A stretch of DNA of 64,000 nt from Heterohyrax brucei (taxonomy: Eukaryota; Chordata; Mammalia; Hyracoidea; Procaviidae): contig CM053143.1 of assembly GCA_028571685.1 (NCBI GenBank), positions 139,286,829 to 139,350,828 of the forward strand, read 5' to 3'. Both the position numbers and the translations under genes were made by a program. This document shows, one piece after another, positions 20,974 to 33,118 of the stretch. Under the pieces are notes generated by a model. The model was given only the letters and a program-made list of their open reading frames with translations, was not told the DNA's origin and ran no database searches. Positions within the stretch are counted from its first letter, which is position 1, and every line of letters begins with the position of its first letter.

Positions 20974-21271
20974 AGGGAGTTCTTGAGTGGTGCAAACAGT
21001 TTATCTGCTCAGCTGCTAACTGAAAGGTGGGAGGTTTGAGTCTGTCCAGAAGCACCTCAGAAGAAAGGCCTGGTAATCTACTTGCAAAAAGTCAGGTGTT
21101 TTCTGGAGAAGGTAGTACAGTCAGAACTGTGCAGTGGTAACAAAAGCTTCTAGCAGTATTTTTTTTATATATTTTTTAAAAGACCTTAAAAATAAACACA
21201 GATCAAGCATTGAAAACTCTACAGAGCACAATTCTCCTCTGACACGTGTGATTTCCAGGAGTCAGAATCAC
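20974..21271 (+). mobile_element. AfroSINE, type 2, split by about 105 bp
   Basis: Front half (20974-21100) 'gggagttcttgagtggtgc' to 'ctacttgcaaaaagtcag'. Back half (21208-21271) 'attgaaaactctacagagc' to 'gagtcagaatcac', then a 17-base T run. The 105 bp between them does not match a family I know. Confidence 0.8.
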
Positions 21272-22561
21272 TTTTTTTTTTTTTTTTTGCTTACATATGC
21301 ATAAAGTGCTATAGTTTTATTGCATTTTGCAGATGACTTGAAAATTAGCTTAACCTACTAACACGTTTAAAAACAAACGTTCAGGGCCCCAAATGGCAGC
21401 CGATGAGAATGTTTGCTGAAGGGTGTACCAATCATGTGTGTTTCTGCAGAATATAGCACCGATTTAGCAAATGTGTAGACAATGACACAGAAGAGGAAAA
21501 CATAATTACTTGTATCTGAGCATTCTTTTGTTGACTAAAGATTTTTTCCAACAAGTTGTCCTGAAAAGAAGACAATCAAAGGAGAGAAAGAGAATGTGTA
21601 CAAAGAAAAGACTCTCTTTCACTCAGCAAAAAAAGGAGAGTATTATGAGAAGAACTACGCGGACACGCACACACTTACACGCACATGCACACATACTTTC
21701 TTTTCCAGGGCTTAATAAAAACTCAAAAACCAGCTTCTGCAAACAAAAGGCTGTTCCAGGTAAAAAACATATGCCCAGGGCACTTCCAACAGGATCAATC
21801 AAACACCAGATCGAAGAGCACAATTGAGCCATTTTCTTTTATTACAACAATTGATAAAATCCGGAGGAATAAAAGAGAATAAAACTCATTTATAATCCTG
21901 TTAGTCCTACATGACTATTTCCATTTTTGTAAATTTCCTTCTAGTTTTTCTTAATATGCGTATTTTTCAAAAGTCCTTAAAACGTAACTATTTTCATTGA
22001 GCGTACTAAATAGTCCAGAAGAGAAATTTAAGTTTTTATTTCAACACATTCTTGTTTCATGCTTTGTGGTGGTTGTTTTATAATTACTCTGAACATTATT
22101 CCAGAACTTTATCTCCTGGATAAAAGTTTTGGCTTCACAAGCTAGGTGTATGCAAGTTAAAGAAAACCTATTAGTATTCTCTTTGGCTTCTTCGATTGGC
22201 TTGGCTTGGGTTCTTCGACTCAAAGTGCGACATATACTTCCTAATGATGTCCTTCTCTCATTCTCAAATTATTTTAATAAGTAAGTCCATTATTTGTTTT
22301 AGCAAATGGAAATTTATGACCACGACTTCCGAGAGACGCATCACCCAGGTGATAAGGTGCAGTCCGTGACTGGCAGCGTGACCACTAGGCATGCTGTCTG
22401 GCATTTGAGTAATGCCAGGGTTGCAAGATAACATTTCTCTAGCACTAAAGAATTGGTCCTTTAAAGCAAAGTAATTTAATTTACAGTACCTGATTTGCAT
22501 CATCTCCCAGTCCCCCTCAGGCAGTGTTCTTGAGAACTAGATTAGGGGATTGATGCTACAC
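21272..22561. other. Unique sequence with CA-rich patch
   Basis: T run 21272-21288, then unique DNA with an imperfect CA-rich patch at 21660-21695. No exon-like frame recognised. Confidence 0.45.
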
Positions 22562-22905
22562 TGTTGTTGTTGTTGTGAGTTGCTGCTCAGTTTCCCCTGA
22601 TTTATGAAGACCCCATGCACAACAGAGCAAAACACTGTCCAGCCCTGTGCCATTTCCACGACTGGCTGGGGATGAGACCATTGTGATCACGGGGTTTTCA
22701 CTGACTGATTTTTGGAAGTAACTTTCCAGACCTGTCTTCCTAGTCTTAGTCTGGAAACCACTGAGCTGCCCCCGGCTTAGCATCCCAGCAACACACAGGC
22801 TTCTCCTGACAGACAGGTGGTGGTTGTGCATGAAGTGCATTCGTTGTGAGTTGAAACCAGGTCTCCCGCGTGGAAGACGGGACTTCTATCACTGAATTCC
22901 CGCTG
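22562..22905 (-). mobile_element. tRNA-Gly-headed SINE with RTE-like tail
   Basis: Reverse copy. Plus-strand left end is '(gtt)n gtgagttgct' followed by 'aacagagcaaaacactgtcc', which resembles the RTE 3' end. Right end 'accaggtctcccgcgtggaa' is the reverse of a tRNA-Gly(GCC)-like head (B box and anticodon arm). About 344 bp. Five copies occur in this window; this is the least interrupted together with 33119-33448. Confidence 0.85.
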
Positions 22906-22919
22906 ACTTCCACTGGCTC

Positions 22920-23537
22920 ATCAATCTGTCTGCTGTGGTGGCTTTCACGTTGCAGTGATGCTGGAAGCTATGCCACTATTTCAAATACCTGCAGTTACCT
23001 ATGGTGGACAAGTTTCAGCAGAGCTTCCCAATTAAAACAGACTAGGAAGAAAAGTCTGGCAATCTACTTCTAAAAAAGCTGACCAATAAAAGCCTTATGC
23101 ATAGCAATGGAATATTGTCTGGTACAGTGCCAGAAGATGGGCCCTTCATGCTGGAAAGCACTCAAAACACGCCTGGGGAAGAGATGCCTCCTCAAAGTAC
23201 ATGGTAAAACCTCCTCATAGAGTGTCCAAGTACAGTTGATCTTCATGAAGTGGCTGGAATAAAGCTTTCAAGATCTTCCTTTGCTGATGTGGCATGACTC
23301 AAAATGAGAGGAAACAGCGGCAAACACCCATTAATAATCGGAACATGGACTGTATGAAGCAAAGAAAGGGCCAAAGAGAAGACTGTCAATGAGATGGATT
23401 GACCTAGTGATTGCAACAATGGGCTCCAGCACAGCACAGACAGTGAGGATGGTACAGGACCAGGCAGGGTTTCACTCAGTGGTGTATGGGCTCACTGGGA
23501 GGTGAAACCAAGCACACAGCGCCTAACAACAATAACA
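22920..23537 (+). mobile_element. RTE derivative, 5' end fused to 3' end
   Basis: 22920-23361 follows the RTE 5' region ('gtggtggctttcacgttgc', 'gatgctggaagctatgcc', 'ataatcggaacatggac'). From about 23362 it jumps to the RTE 3' end ('agatggattgacc', 'gtacaggaccaggcagg', 'gcctaacaacaataac'). The endonuclease and reverse transcriptase are entirely missing. Non-autonomous by structure. Confidence 0.85.
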
Positions 23538-24119
23538 GAAGGGTTGATATTTTGGTCTCAGAGCAGGATTTAAAAAAATAATTGTTAATTGGGTTTTTTA
23601 CATCTCAAAATATTTCTATTCTAGTGGCCTTTACCATTAGAGAAACTTGTCAGACAAGAAGAAAGAAGATATTTGAATTTATCCTCGAAAAAGGAAAATA
23701 GCATAGCAATCCTACATAAAAGATACAATGAAAATCCAATCTATCTCTTGCTGGCAAACTAAATTCTCTGTTATCAATATGCAGGACACATCTGGGATCT
23801 TCCTGAAAAATCAAGAGGCAATTACTTTTCTAATGGTGCTGAGCATAATCTTTCTCGATATACAGCAAAGGAGGCAGGTGGACAGCTCATATATTGCAAA
23901 CATGTCTGGAAGGTAGAATCATTTCACAACTGAAACCTTTGGAAAGAAGTGATCTATAGCTTTAGTCTTCTGATTTTAAAAAAAATAGTAGTGGGAACTT
24001 CTAATGATTTTTTGTGCGTGTGTGTGGTCATCACGTCTCTAATGAATCTGTATACTTTCTCAGCCGCTGCTTTAATGACTTCTGATTATCCTGGACATCT
24101 GCTGTTTTCCCTTACAAAA
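23538..24119. other. Unique sequence
   Basis: AT-rich, nothing recognised. Confidence 0.45.
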
Positions 24120-24275
24120 AAAATGTTGCTGTCACATTGATTCCAATTCATAGACACCCTGTAGCACACAGTAGAATTCCTTCACAGGGTGACCAAAAAA
24201 CACTCGCTAGATTCAAACTGACAACCCTTTTGTAAGCAGCTGTAGGTCTTAACCAACATGCCACCAGTGTTTCTG
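24120..24275 (-). mobile_element. AfroSINE, short form
   Basis: 'gctgtcacattgattccaat' to 'tcttaaccaacatgccacc', with the internal block absent. Diverged. Confidence 0.85.
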
Positions 24276-24766
24276 TGTTCCTTTAACCTACCTAGGTGTT
24301 TGAAATTTTTATTCCATAGGTCAAATTCCAGTTTCATAGCATCCTGCCCATCCATCTACTGCTGGCTTTTTCTATTCATTCACCCACCTACTCCCTCAAA
24401 CCAAAAAAAACAAAACCAGAGAGAAAGAAACCAAACCAGTTGTTAGCGAGGCAATTTCATGTCACGGTGACTTCTAGCTTGTCAATGGCTGCTAAGGTAA
24501 TAGATCCCTTCTCTCCTGCTTTCCAGATACTGACTGTATTTCACCTTCAATTCTTGTCAGGTAGGTTTTAAAGTTCTACAGAATCCCATTCCCGTAACTC
24601 CTCCTGCCAGCCCTCTCTACCTAAGTTAGCCTTATTCACCTGTGCTGACTCCTTCCTGACTCTCTCCTCCTTTTATCCACAGTGGCTCACCCTGCTGTCT
24701 TTGAATGTCTGCTCTCTGCTTCTCCTTTCACCTACTGTTTGGCTGGAGCTTGATGAACTTTTTTTA
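24276..24766. other. Unassigned, possibly weak L2
   Basis: Pyrimidine-rich DNA. 24560-24750 has a vague L2-like flavour, too diverged to assign. Confidence 0.3.
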
Positions 24767-24767
24767 A

Positions 24768-24955
24768 AACATTGATGATAAGGTGATTCCAACTAATGAT
24801 AGCCCCATGTAGAACTGTTCTCCACAATATTTTCAGTGGCTGGGAGTTTTCGGTAGATTGCCAGGACTTTCTTCCAAGGTGCCTCTGTGTAAACTTCCAT
24901 CTCTAACTTTTTGGTTAGCAGCAAAGCATTTAACCGCACCACTCAGGGACTCCAC
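24768..24955 (-). mobile_element. AfroSINE, type 2
   Basis: 'attttcagtggctgggag', 'ccaaggtgcctctgtgtaa' and 'ttggttagcagcaaagcat', with the head 'accactcagggactcc' at the right end. Confidence 0.88.
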
Positions 24956-26330
24956 CATGCACTCAGTCAGCATTAATTCACAAGACTTTTAACATAAGAC
25001 TCAGATCTTAGTCTCAAGAAACTTAGAATCAATCTTGAAATGAAACTTTCATGCCAAGGGTTATATAATAACTCACGAGAGGATTCTCTCAGGGTAAGTC
25101 ATTTGCTGCATGTAAGCTGAAAAGTACATAATTTTAAGTGAATTTAGAAATTGAATAGGAAAAATAGAAGGATGGGGAAAGAAAAGAGTGTGAAGAAGAA
25201 AAGGAGAAACAAATTGATCTAATATATACCACCCAGTTTTATTTATATTTATATTATATTATGTTATATTATCTATATTATTAGCTAGTTAATCATTATT
25301 AAATCCTAGTTCTGGCTGGCCCCCAATTGAACCTGTTCCTAATGTATAGTCTTTAAATTGAGCATAATTCAGTAGGAAGTAAGAAGGCAGAGTGTGGTGG
25401 AGCTAAATGTATTATTTCTTATCCATGTATGAAGTATTTGAACTTGGCAAAAGTGTCTTAATAAACTTGTAGTGGCCATTTTGGTCATGAAACCTCTGTA
25501 GGTGAACAAAAAACAAAATCCATGAGAAGAAAGTGGTTTGTGCTTACCCTGGGCCTAACAAAGTAAACCAAAGGAAATCAAGTTTGTAAACAACACTGAG
25601 AACAGCCTGTAGCCATGCTACTCTTGAGGTTCTCGCCTTGAACTTCTGGAAAATTCCGTTGTTTTTTGATGGAGATAGGTATTTGGAAGAAACACCTAAG
25701 GGTAAGTGTTGCAAACAGATTCTCTTGTTCTTAGTTTCATACTGGGAAATTACAGGAAAGAGGGTGTCAGGATGGCTACACAAATGTAAAAGGATTCTTG
25801 AAATTCTAGACAAACATGTAGATTTTATGTTTTCCTTCAAATAATTTTTGAAATTTATCTGCAGAGTTGACAGCAGAAGATTTTGATTGCCCTTGTGAAT
25901 TATTCTAACAGGAAGGTCATAGGAGGTGGGTTTTCTGAAGAATTACATGGAGATGGGTTTTCGTGACATTTACTAAAGCTTCCTGGCAAGTTCTTCCATG
26001 AGCTGGTCACATGACAATGCTGAAATGATAGAGTGAGGTCTCAGGGAGTCCTTCACTGAGTTGTGTCTTGGGTTTTCACCTACCTTTAACTTTTTTCTCA
26101 TTCCCTCTTCATTTCTTCCCGCTGTCCTTTTTCTATTTCTGTTGTTGCTGTTGTTAATATCATAATTAAGTCCATATATCACACCTTGCCAATAAATTCA
26201 CTATGTGCATAGTTGTAAATTTACAAGCATGATCAAGTAGGAAACATGCTATCTGATTTTTTTCAGATTGAACTGACTTCTTGAGATGGAAAGGAGTTGG
26301 GGAAAAGAAATATACTTGTTGTTACTTACC
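24956..26330. other. AT-rich unique block
   Basis: About 1.4 kb. It includes a TTATATTA-type simple stretch at about 25240-25285. Frames near 25544-25844 overlap on both strands with no domain. No repeat family recognised. Confidence 0.45.
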
Positions 26331-26841
26331 TTTGTTTAAAGTGCTGAAAAGTAAAGATGTCACCTTGAAAATGAAGGGACTCCTGATTCAAGCCAAGTGA
26401 CTTTCAATCACATCTTCACATGTGAAAGCTAGACAATAAGTACAGAAGACAGAAGAAGAATTGACACCTTTGAATTGTGGTGTTGGAGAAGAATGTTGAA
26501 TGCACCATGGACCACTGAAAGAACCAACAGATCAGTCCTGAAAGAAGTACAACCAGAGTGCTCCTTGGAAGCAAGACTAGAGAGACTGCGTTTTACATAC
26601 TTTGCACATGTTGTCAGGAAAGATCAGTCCCTGGAGAAGGACATCACGCTTGGCAAAGTAGGGGGTCAGAAAAAAAGAGGAAGACCCTCAAGGAGATGTG
26701 TTGACACAGTGGCTGCAGCAATGGATGGCCTTAAGCAGAAATACAATTGTGGGCATAGGTCAAGGCTGAGCAGCATTTCCTTCTGTTGTTCACTGGGGTC
26801 ACTGTGAGTCAGAGCCAACTCAGCAGCACCTAGCAACAATA
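26331..26841 (+). mobile_element. RTE LINE 3' end
   Basis: 5'-truncated RTE, readable from the 'KVLKSKDVTL' region to the tail 'cagcacctagcaacaat'. It is the best-preserved RTE C-terminus in the window. Confidence 0.9.
26475..26807 (+). pseudogene. RTE reverse transcriptase C-terminus remnant
   Basis: An open frame of 110 codons covers the C-terminal domain downstream of the catalytic core: CWRRMLNAPWTTERTNRS (residues 3-20), PECSLEARLERLRFTYFAH (28-46), DQSLEKDITLGK (51-62) and KKRGRPSRR (67-75). These match the BovB/RTE C-terminus in order. The region lies after the polymerase active site, so the piece has no catalytic residue of its own. The frame starts inside the domain, so the ATG is fortuitous, and no promoter or upstream coding part is present. 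A dead fragment, not a gene. Confidence 0.85.
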
Positions 26842-26887
26842 TTTACCTTCGCATTCTGCTTGCACGCTTCACCAGGAATGTGCGTTA

Positions 26888-27066
26888 CTGTTGTCACTGC
26901 CATTAGTTGCTGGTGAATAGGCCCCTGATTCCCAGCAACCCCAACTCAAGAGAAAAAAATTCTCCCCAGTCCTGTATCATCCTCATGATCGATTTTGGAT
27001 CAGACCATTGCAATTGATGGGGTTTTCACTGGATGATTTTTAGACGCTAATCACAAAGTCTTTCTT
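26888..27066 (-). mobile_element. tRNA-Gly SINE, 3' part (left of L1)
   Basis: 'ccccagtcctgtatcatcc', 'ttttggatcagaccattgc' and 'atggggttttcactggatg' follow the body of the tRNA-Gly SINE up to 'aagtctttc', where the L1 begins. The rest of the element lies at 30759-30925. Confidence 0.85.
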
Positions 27067-30000
27067 TTTTTCTTTTTTTATTATGATTGAATGAAAATGT
27101 ACATTCCCATATAAATTTGCATGCCCCCCTATCTGTAGTTCCCACTACCCTTCCAGCCCAGTGACATCACACCCTCTCTGCTCCGTATATGTCCTATCCT
27201 CCCCAAAATCTCCTATCCCCTCCTCTCCACCCACTCCCCTTCTTCCAGTAAGAGGTCAGCAGGATGACATCCTATAGATGCATAAAACCATAAAGTGCAC
27301 ACACGTATGGTCACTCTGTGTCGCCAAGTCCAAGCCATTCCTGTCCGAAGAGTTGACCTCCCTTGTGATTTATGGACAGGGGAAGCATCAGGGCCAGGGG
27401 CCATGCTCCCAGGAGAACACCGAGGCCTCTGGATCATCATTTGCAGTCTTTTAGTGGATATCTCAGGATGCACCCATTTTTATTCTTGTGTTACAGTGAG
27501 ACGCAACTTTGTGAACTCCATCATGGCTATCCCTGGTGGTAGCCAGACACCATCCAGTTCTTCTGGTCACAAGTCGATGTAGTCACCCACTCATGTGGGT
27601 CTCTGTCTTCTGAGTTCTTTTCCCTCATATTGTTTTGGTCCTTCGTGATCATCCATTCCTGCTGAGTTGGGACCACCTGCTGTACCCTCAGATGGCACCT
27701 TGGCAGCTTTTAAGACCCCAAACACCACTCACGAATGTGGGACACAGAGGGCTCTTAGCAAAATGTTAGTTGTGCCAACTGATCTTGATTTCCCCTGAAA
27801 GCATGGTCCCCAGCCACCTGCCCCAGCTACTCTGTCCTTGCAATATTGGGTTAACATGGGAGAAATAATCATGGTATGTTGAAGTCCAGTTAATACTAAT
27901 CTTCTTTCAAACATGTACTGTCACAGATTTCGCCTAACCAAACTTCTATCAACTGTCTAATCTAGACCCTCCCCCCACCTCGCCCACCTTCCCTCTTTAC
28001 CTTTGCAGCCGTCAGAGAGTCTTTTCTTCTATGCATGAGTCTGTTTTTAAGTTCTTATCATACAGGTCTCATACAATATTTGTCCTTTAGTCACTGACTA
28101 CTTTCCCTCAACATAATGTTCTCCAACTGAAAGCAGGTTATGAGATATTTCCTGTTATCACCTTTGTTCTTTATCATTGCTTAGTGTTCCATTGAGTATA
28201 TATACCATAGTTTATCTATGCATTCCTCTGTTGTTGGGCATCTGGGCTGATTCCATCTTTTTGCTATTGTGGACTGTACTGCAACAAACATTCATGTGCA
28301 TGGATCAGTTGGTGTGAATGGCCTTGATTCTGTAGGACATATTCCGAGCAGTGGAATTACTGGGTCAAATGGTATATCTACATACAGCTTTTTAAGAAAG
28401 TGCCAGATTGCTTTCCAAAGAGGTTGCACCACTTTGCAATCCCACCAACAGTGTAGGAGAGTTCCAATTTCTCCACAGCCTTTCCAGTATTTGTTGTTGT
28501 ACATTTTTTGGATCATGGCCAATCTTGTTGGGATGAGATGGTATTTCATTGTAGTTTTGATTTGCGTTTCTTTAATAGCTAATGATCCTGAGTGTGTCTG
28601 TGTGTGTTTTTTGGCTGCCTGGATCTCCTCTTTAGAGAAATGTCTGTCCATCTCTTTTGCCCATAGCTTAATTGGATGATTTATCTTTTTCTTATTGATA
28701 TTTTGTAGTACCTTATAGATTGTGGAGATCAGGCATTGGTCTGACATATAGTTACCAAATATTTTTTCACATTCTGTAGGTGGCCTTTTAATTCTATTAA
28801 TAAAGTCTTTGGATGAGCAAAAGTGTTTGATTCTTAATAGTTCTCATTTATCTATTTTCTGTTGATTGTGGTTTGTTTGATAGATTTTGAAGTCTGTCTA
28901 TGTTGTGTATTAAAACTTCCATTGTTGCTCCTACTTTTTCTTGGGTGAGCTTTATCATTTTAGATTTGATATTTAGGCATTTTATCCATTTTGAGTTGGT
29001 TTTTGTATAAGGTGTAAGATATGGGTCTTGTTTTAGTTTATTGCAGATGGATATCCAATTTTGTCAGCACCATTTGTTGAAGAGATTGTTTTGACCCCAG
29101 TTTAATGTCTAAGGGCCTTTGTTGATCATCAGCTGTTTATAGGCAGATGGTGTCATCTCTGGGGTCTCAATTCTGTTATATTGATCTGTCTCTTTTTGTA
29201 CCAGTACCAGGCTGTTTGGACTGCTGTGGCAATGTAATACATTCTAAGGTTGGGTAATGAGAGGCCTCCCAGTGTGTTGTTCTTCAATAGCACTTCACTT
29301 ATCCAGCGCTTCTTCTCTTTCCAAACAAAGTTGGTAATTTGTTTCTCCAGCTCATTAAAAAAATGTCACTGGAATTTGTATTGGGGTTGCATTATAGAAG
29401 TAGATTGCTTTCGGTAAAATAGACGTTTTCACAATGTTAAGTCTTTCTATCTGTGAGCAAGGTAGGTTTCTCCCTTTATGTAAGTCTCTATTAGTTTCTT
29501 GCAGTACCATCTTGTAGTTCTCTTTGTAAAGGTCTGTTATTTCTCTGGTTAAATTTATTCCTAGGTACTTTATCTTCTTAGAGTCTATAGAAAATGGTAC
29601 TGATTTGGTGATTTCTTCCTTAATAATCTCTTTGTTGGTATAAAGGAATCCTATGATTTACTTATGTTTTTCTTGTATCTTGAGACTTCCCTGAGCTCTT
29701 CTATCAGTTTGAGTAGTTTCCTTATGGATTCTTTAGGATTCTCTGCATATACAATCATATCATCTGCAAATGGGGAGATTTTGACTTTTTTGCTGATGCA
29801 GATGCCCTTTATTTCTTGGTCTTGTCTAATTGCTCTGGCTGGAACTTCTAGTACAATGTTGAATAGGAGAGGTGAGAGTGGGCATCCTTGTCTAACTCCT
29901 GTTCTCACAGTAAACTGTTTCAGTCTCTCTCCATTCAGAATGACATAGGCAGTTGGCTTTGTATAAATGGCCCTTACTGCATTGAGGAATTTGCCATCTA

Positions 30001-30758
30001 TTCCTATTTTGTTGAGAGTTTTTAGCATGAAGCGGTGTTGAACTTTATCAAATGCCTTTTCTGCATCAATAGACAAAATCAGGTGATTCTTGTCTTTTGT
30101 GTTAACTGTGTGGTTGATCACATTGTTTTTCTGATGCTGAACCAGCCTTGCATCTCTGGTATGAATTCAGCTTGGTCATGATCATGATCGATTATTTTTT
30201 ACATGTTGTTGTATTCCATTGGCTAGAACTTTGTTGAAGATTTTTGCATCTAGATTCATGAATGATGTCAGTCTGTAGTTCTCCTTTGTTGCTGGGTCTT
30301 TCCCTGGCTTTGATACCAGGGTTTTGCTGGCTTCATAAAATGAGTTTGGGAGTACTCCATCCCTTCCCATACTGTGAAATAGTCTTAGTAGTACTGGAAA
30401 TAACTCTTCTCTAAAAGCTTGGTAGAATTCTGCAGTGAAGCCATCTGGGTCCTGGCTTTTTTTGGTTGGCAGTTTGGGGATGACTTTTTCAATCTCTTTC
30501 TTCGTGATGGGTTTATTAAGTTGTTCTGCTTCACTTTGTGATAATTTTGGTAGGTGGTATGAATCAAGGAGTTTGTCCATTTCTTATAGGTTTTCAAATT
30601 TGTTAGAGTACAGTCCTTCATAGTATTCTCTAGGTTTTCAACTTTGTTAGAGTACAGTCTTTCACAGTATTCTGTTACAATATTTTTGATTTCTGTTGGA
30701 TCTGTTTTGGCAACTCCCCTCTCATTTCTTATTTGGGTAAGGCCTTTCTCCTTCATTT
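27067..30758 (-). mobile_element. L1 LINE, 5'-truncated, inserted in a tRNA-Gly SINE
   Basis: A 3.7-kb reverse L1. Its T-rich left end (27067) is the poly(A) tail, 27080 to about 28200 is the 3' UTR, and from there to 30758 is ORF2. It ends abruptly within the region upstream of the reverse transcriptase, which is ordinary 5' truncation during target-primed reverse transcription. It cleanly splits a tRNA-Gly SINE, so it is younger than that family's insertion. Moderately diverged. Confidence 0.92.
28290..30758 (-). pseudogene. L1 ORF2 (reverse transcriptase) remnant, multiply broken
   Basis: L1 ORF2 encodes an endonuclease/reverse transcriptase that copies L1 RNA at the nicked target. Here the endonuclease is missing by truncation. 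Readable blocks, from upstream to downstream, are [17 protein letters not shown] (frame 30182-30580); [11 protein letters not shown] (residues 18-28), [12 protein letters not shown] (77-88) and the catalytic FADD (118-121), all in the frame 30121-29651; and the C-terminal cysteine-rich HCWWDC with PLWKAIWHFL (frame 28747-28292). The FADD box is intact, but frameshifts near 30120-30180 and many stops between 29650 and 28750 break the protein, so it cannot be functional. Confidence 0.9.
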
Positions 30759-30925
30759 TAGTCTAGAAGCTCCATAGCAACCTGTTCAGCAAAGAGTGAC
30801 ATCCAAGCCTCCACTGACGTATGGTGAGTGGCTGCACAAGTGATACCTTCGCTAGGAGTTCAACTTGGATCTCCCACTTGCAGATAAGAATTTTACCACT
30901 AAACCACCTCAGGCTTCAAACATCT
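30759..30925 (-). mobile_element. tRNA-Gly SINE, tRNA-derived part (right of L1)
   Basis: Resumes at 'agtctagaagctcc', the next text in the family after 26888-27066, and runs through 'gcctccactgacgtatgg' to the tRNA-Gly-like 'atctcccacttgcag' and 'attttaccactaaaccacc'. Confidence 0.85.
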
Positions 30926-30949
30926 CTCACTGATTTTTAAAAGCCCTGT

Positions 30950-30990
30950 ACCCGACTCGACGGCCCTTGGCTGGCTGGCTGGCTGTACTG
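30950..30990 (+). repeat. RTE/SINE tail with GGCT repeats
   Basis: 'acccgactcgacggccctt' followed by four GGCT units. Only the extreme 3' end of an RTE/AfroSINE-type element is present. Related tails occur at 49661 and 56475. Confidence 0.7.
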
Positions 30991-31892
30991 TTAATTAATT
31001 AATATCACCTCTGAGTTGCTTTTCAGGAGAATTGGTTAAGATGCCTCTATAAATAGATTTTTTATATCTAGTGCTGTTCTCATATTAATGTATAACCAGC
31101 AAGAGGAAAAATGTATACAAACTTGGTGTACCTTAACCATTCGGGAAAAATTAGTTTTGTTTACATAACTTACATTTATCCCAGCCAAAGAAAGTCCTGA
31201 AATTTTCTGAAACAATTGTCTCTGCAGATTAGTGCAGCACTTTGTTACCTTACTAGCCACTGTTCATAAGAAAAGAAAACTAATGACAATCACAGTTGAG
31301 CAAGCCACACAGGAACCATCTCTCATCATTTCAATTTTTTTGCAGTTCACAACAGACTACAGGTTTTTAGTGTCTTCAATGCACAAATCTTAAGACTATG
31401 ACTGAGTATCACTTCCTTAGGAACATAATCAACCTTTCCTTCTATAGAAGACAAGCTGATATGGGCCACTTCAGCAGAACTGGATGAACAGAACAATCGG
31501 TCTGAGTCAGTCCCAGGAACATAAATACAGCCCCCCAGTGACCAAGGAGACAACACTCAAGAGACGGGTAATAACATGGCCAAAGGTGAAACCTAGTAAA
31601 AAAAGAGATTTTGATCCATGACTTTGGCTGGACACAAACAGGAAGGAGGTACGTGAGTTTCCACTTAGGTCCTCAGGCCCCACCTCATGACCTATCTGAC
31701 TTCTTTTGCAGTAAATGCATAGCAACAAACTAATATGTACTTGAGCCTTATTCTCCTAAAGTATAACTTCTCCCTGGCACTTGTCACTATTGACCATGTC
31801 CTGCTTAACATTTGATCCCACATTGCTGAAATTCCTTAGAGGGAAAGACTATGTCTAATAATACTAATAAAATTAATAATTACTACTAATTA
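30991..31892. other. Unique sequence
   Basis: About 900 bp with overlapping small antisense frames and no domain. No repeat assigned. Confidence 0.45.
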
Positions 31893-32055
31893 TGTTGGAA
31901 ACTGTGGTGGAGTAGTGATTAAGTGCTATGTCTGCTAACCAAAAGGTTAGCTGTTCAAATCTTCCAGGTGCTCCTTGGAAACTCTGTGGCACAGTTCTGC
32001 TGTCCTACGGGGTCACTGTGAGTCAGAATCAACTTGACACCAGTGAGTTTTGTTT
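31893..32055 (+). mobile_element. AfroSINE, short form
   Basis: 'ggaaactgtggtggagtag' head, 'gctaaccaaaaggttagc' arm, 'ctccttggaaactctgtgg' and 'gagtcagaatcaacttgac'. Confidence 0.93.
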
Positions 32056-32362
32056 ACTAGTTATGAAATACCTGTTATGAAATACCTGGAACTTTACATA
32101 AGCCTTACAACCACCCTTGACACTCTTCGATTTTCCCCAGGAGAATGGGACTTAGAAATAGGTGAAAGGATTTAGTTCACATTTCTGATGACACATTCCT
32201 AGGGGTCCTGGGCCTGTCACTTGTTAGCAATGTGACATCATAGAAACTAAGCCATCTACAAAGTATCCACCACTCCATAGGATCTGTGGTAGTTACAGGG
32301 AAGTGGGACATGTTGGAAAGTATATGAGTTTTAGAAAAAGATACGTTTCTGATTCCTGAATG
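32056..32362. other. MIR-like trace, then unique
   Basis: 32075-32165 ('gaactttacataagcctta', 'ccaggagaatgggac') is a weak plus-strand MIR. The rest is unassigned. Confidence 0.4.
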
Positions 32363-32930
32363 CTGTTGTTGTTAGGTGGCGTTTAGCTCTGATCCACTCA
32401 CAATGACCTTATATACTACAGAATGTAACACTTTCCAGTCTTGAGTCATCCTCGCAACGATTGCTCTGTTGGAGACCCTTGCTTCATGCCCTGTGTCAGT
32501 CCATCTCAGTGAAGGTCTTTCTGTTTTTGCTGACACTCTACTTTACTAGGCAGGATGCCCTTCACTGGGGACTGGTTCCTCTTGATTACAAATCCAAAAT
32601 ACGTGAGGCGAAGTCTCACCATCTTCGCTTCTAAGGAGCATTCTGGCTACTTTCCTTCCAAAACAGATTTGTTCATTCTTCTGATATTCCATGGTATATT
32701 CAATATTCTTTGTCAATACTGTAATTCAAAGGCATCATTTCTTCAATCTTCTTGTTCATCTTCCAGCTTTCACAAGCATATGAGGTGACTGAAAATGTCA
32801 TGGCTTAGGCTCAGATGCACCTTTGTCCTCAAGGTGATATCTTTGATTTTTAATACTTTAAAGAGATCTTTTGCAGCAGATTTGCCCAATGCAATACGTC
32901 TTTTTGTTCCTTGACTGCTGTTTCCATGGG
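32363..32930 (-). mobile_element. RTE LINE 3' end
   Basis: Reverse copy from '(ttg)n ttaggtggcg' through 'caggatgcccttcactgg' and 'ccatggtatattcaatattc' to 'gcaatacgtctttttg'. About 570 bp. Codes only for a decayed RTE C-terminus. Confidence 0.9.
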
Positions 32931-33118
32931 CTACCTGAAAGATACTTGGTAAACGAAAATTACCACCAATGCCATTGCCATCATTCATGATTATCATCAT
33001 CCAATGTGAACTTTCTGCTCCAAAAACGAATACCAGCATGCCGTATTTTCCTGCAGCTGCCACATTGTCTGCAGCATGGTAGATACCCTTCTGATGTTCC
33101 TAACATACTCATCGATGT

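Noticed and set aside
30385-30756. Separate L1 frame overlapping 30182-30580
   Set aside because: Belongs to the same broken ORF2; counted once as a single remnant.
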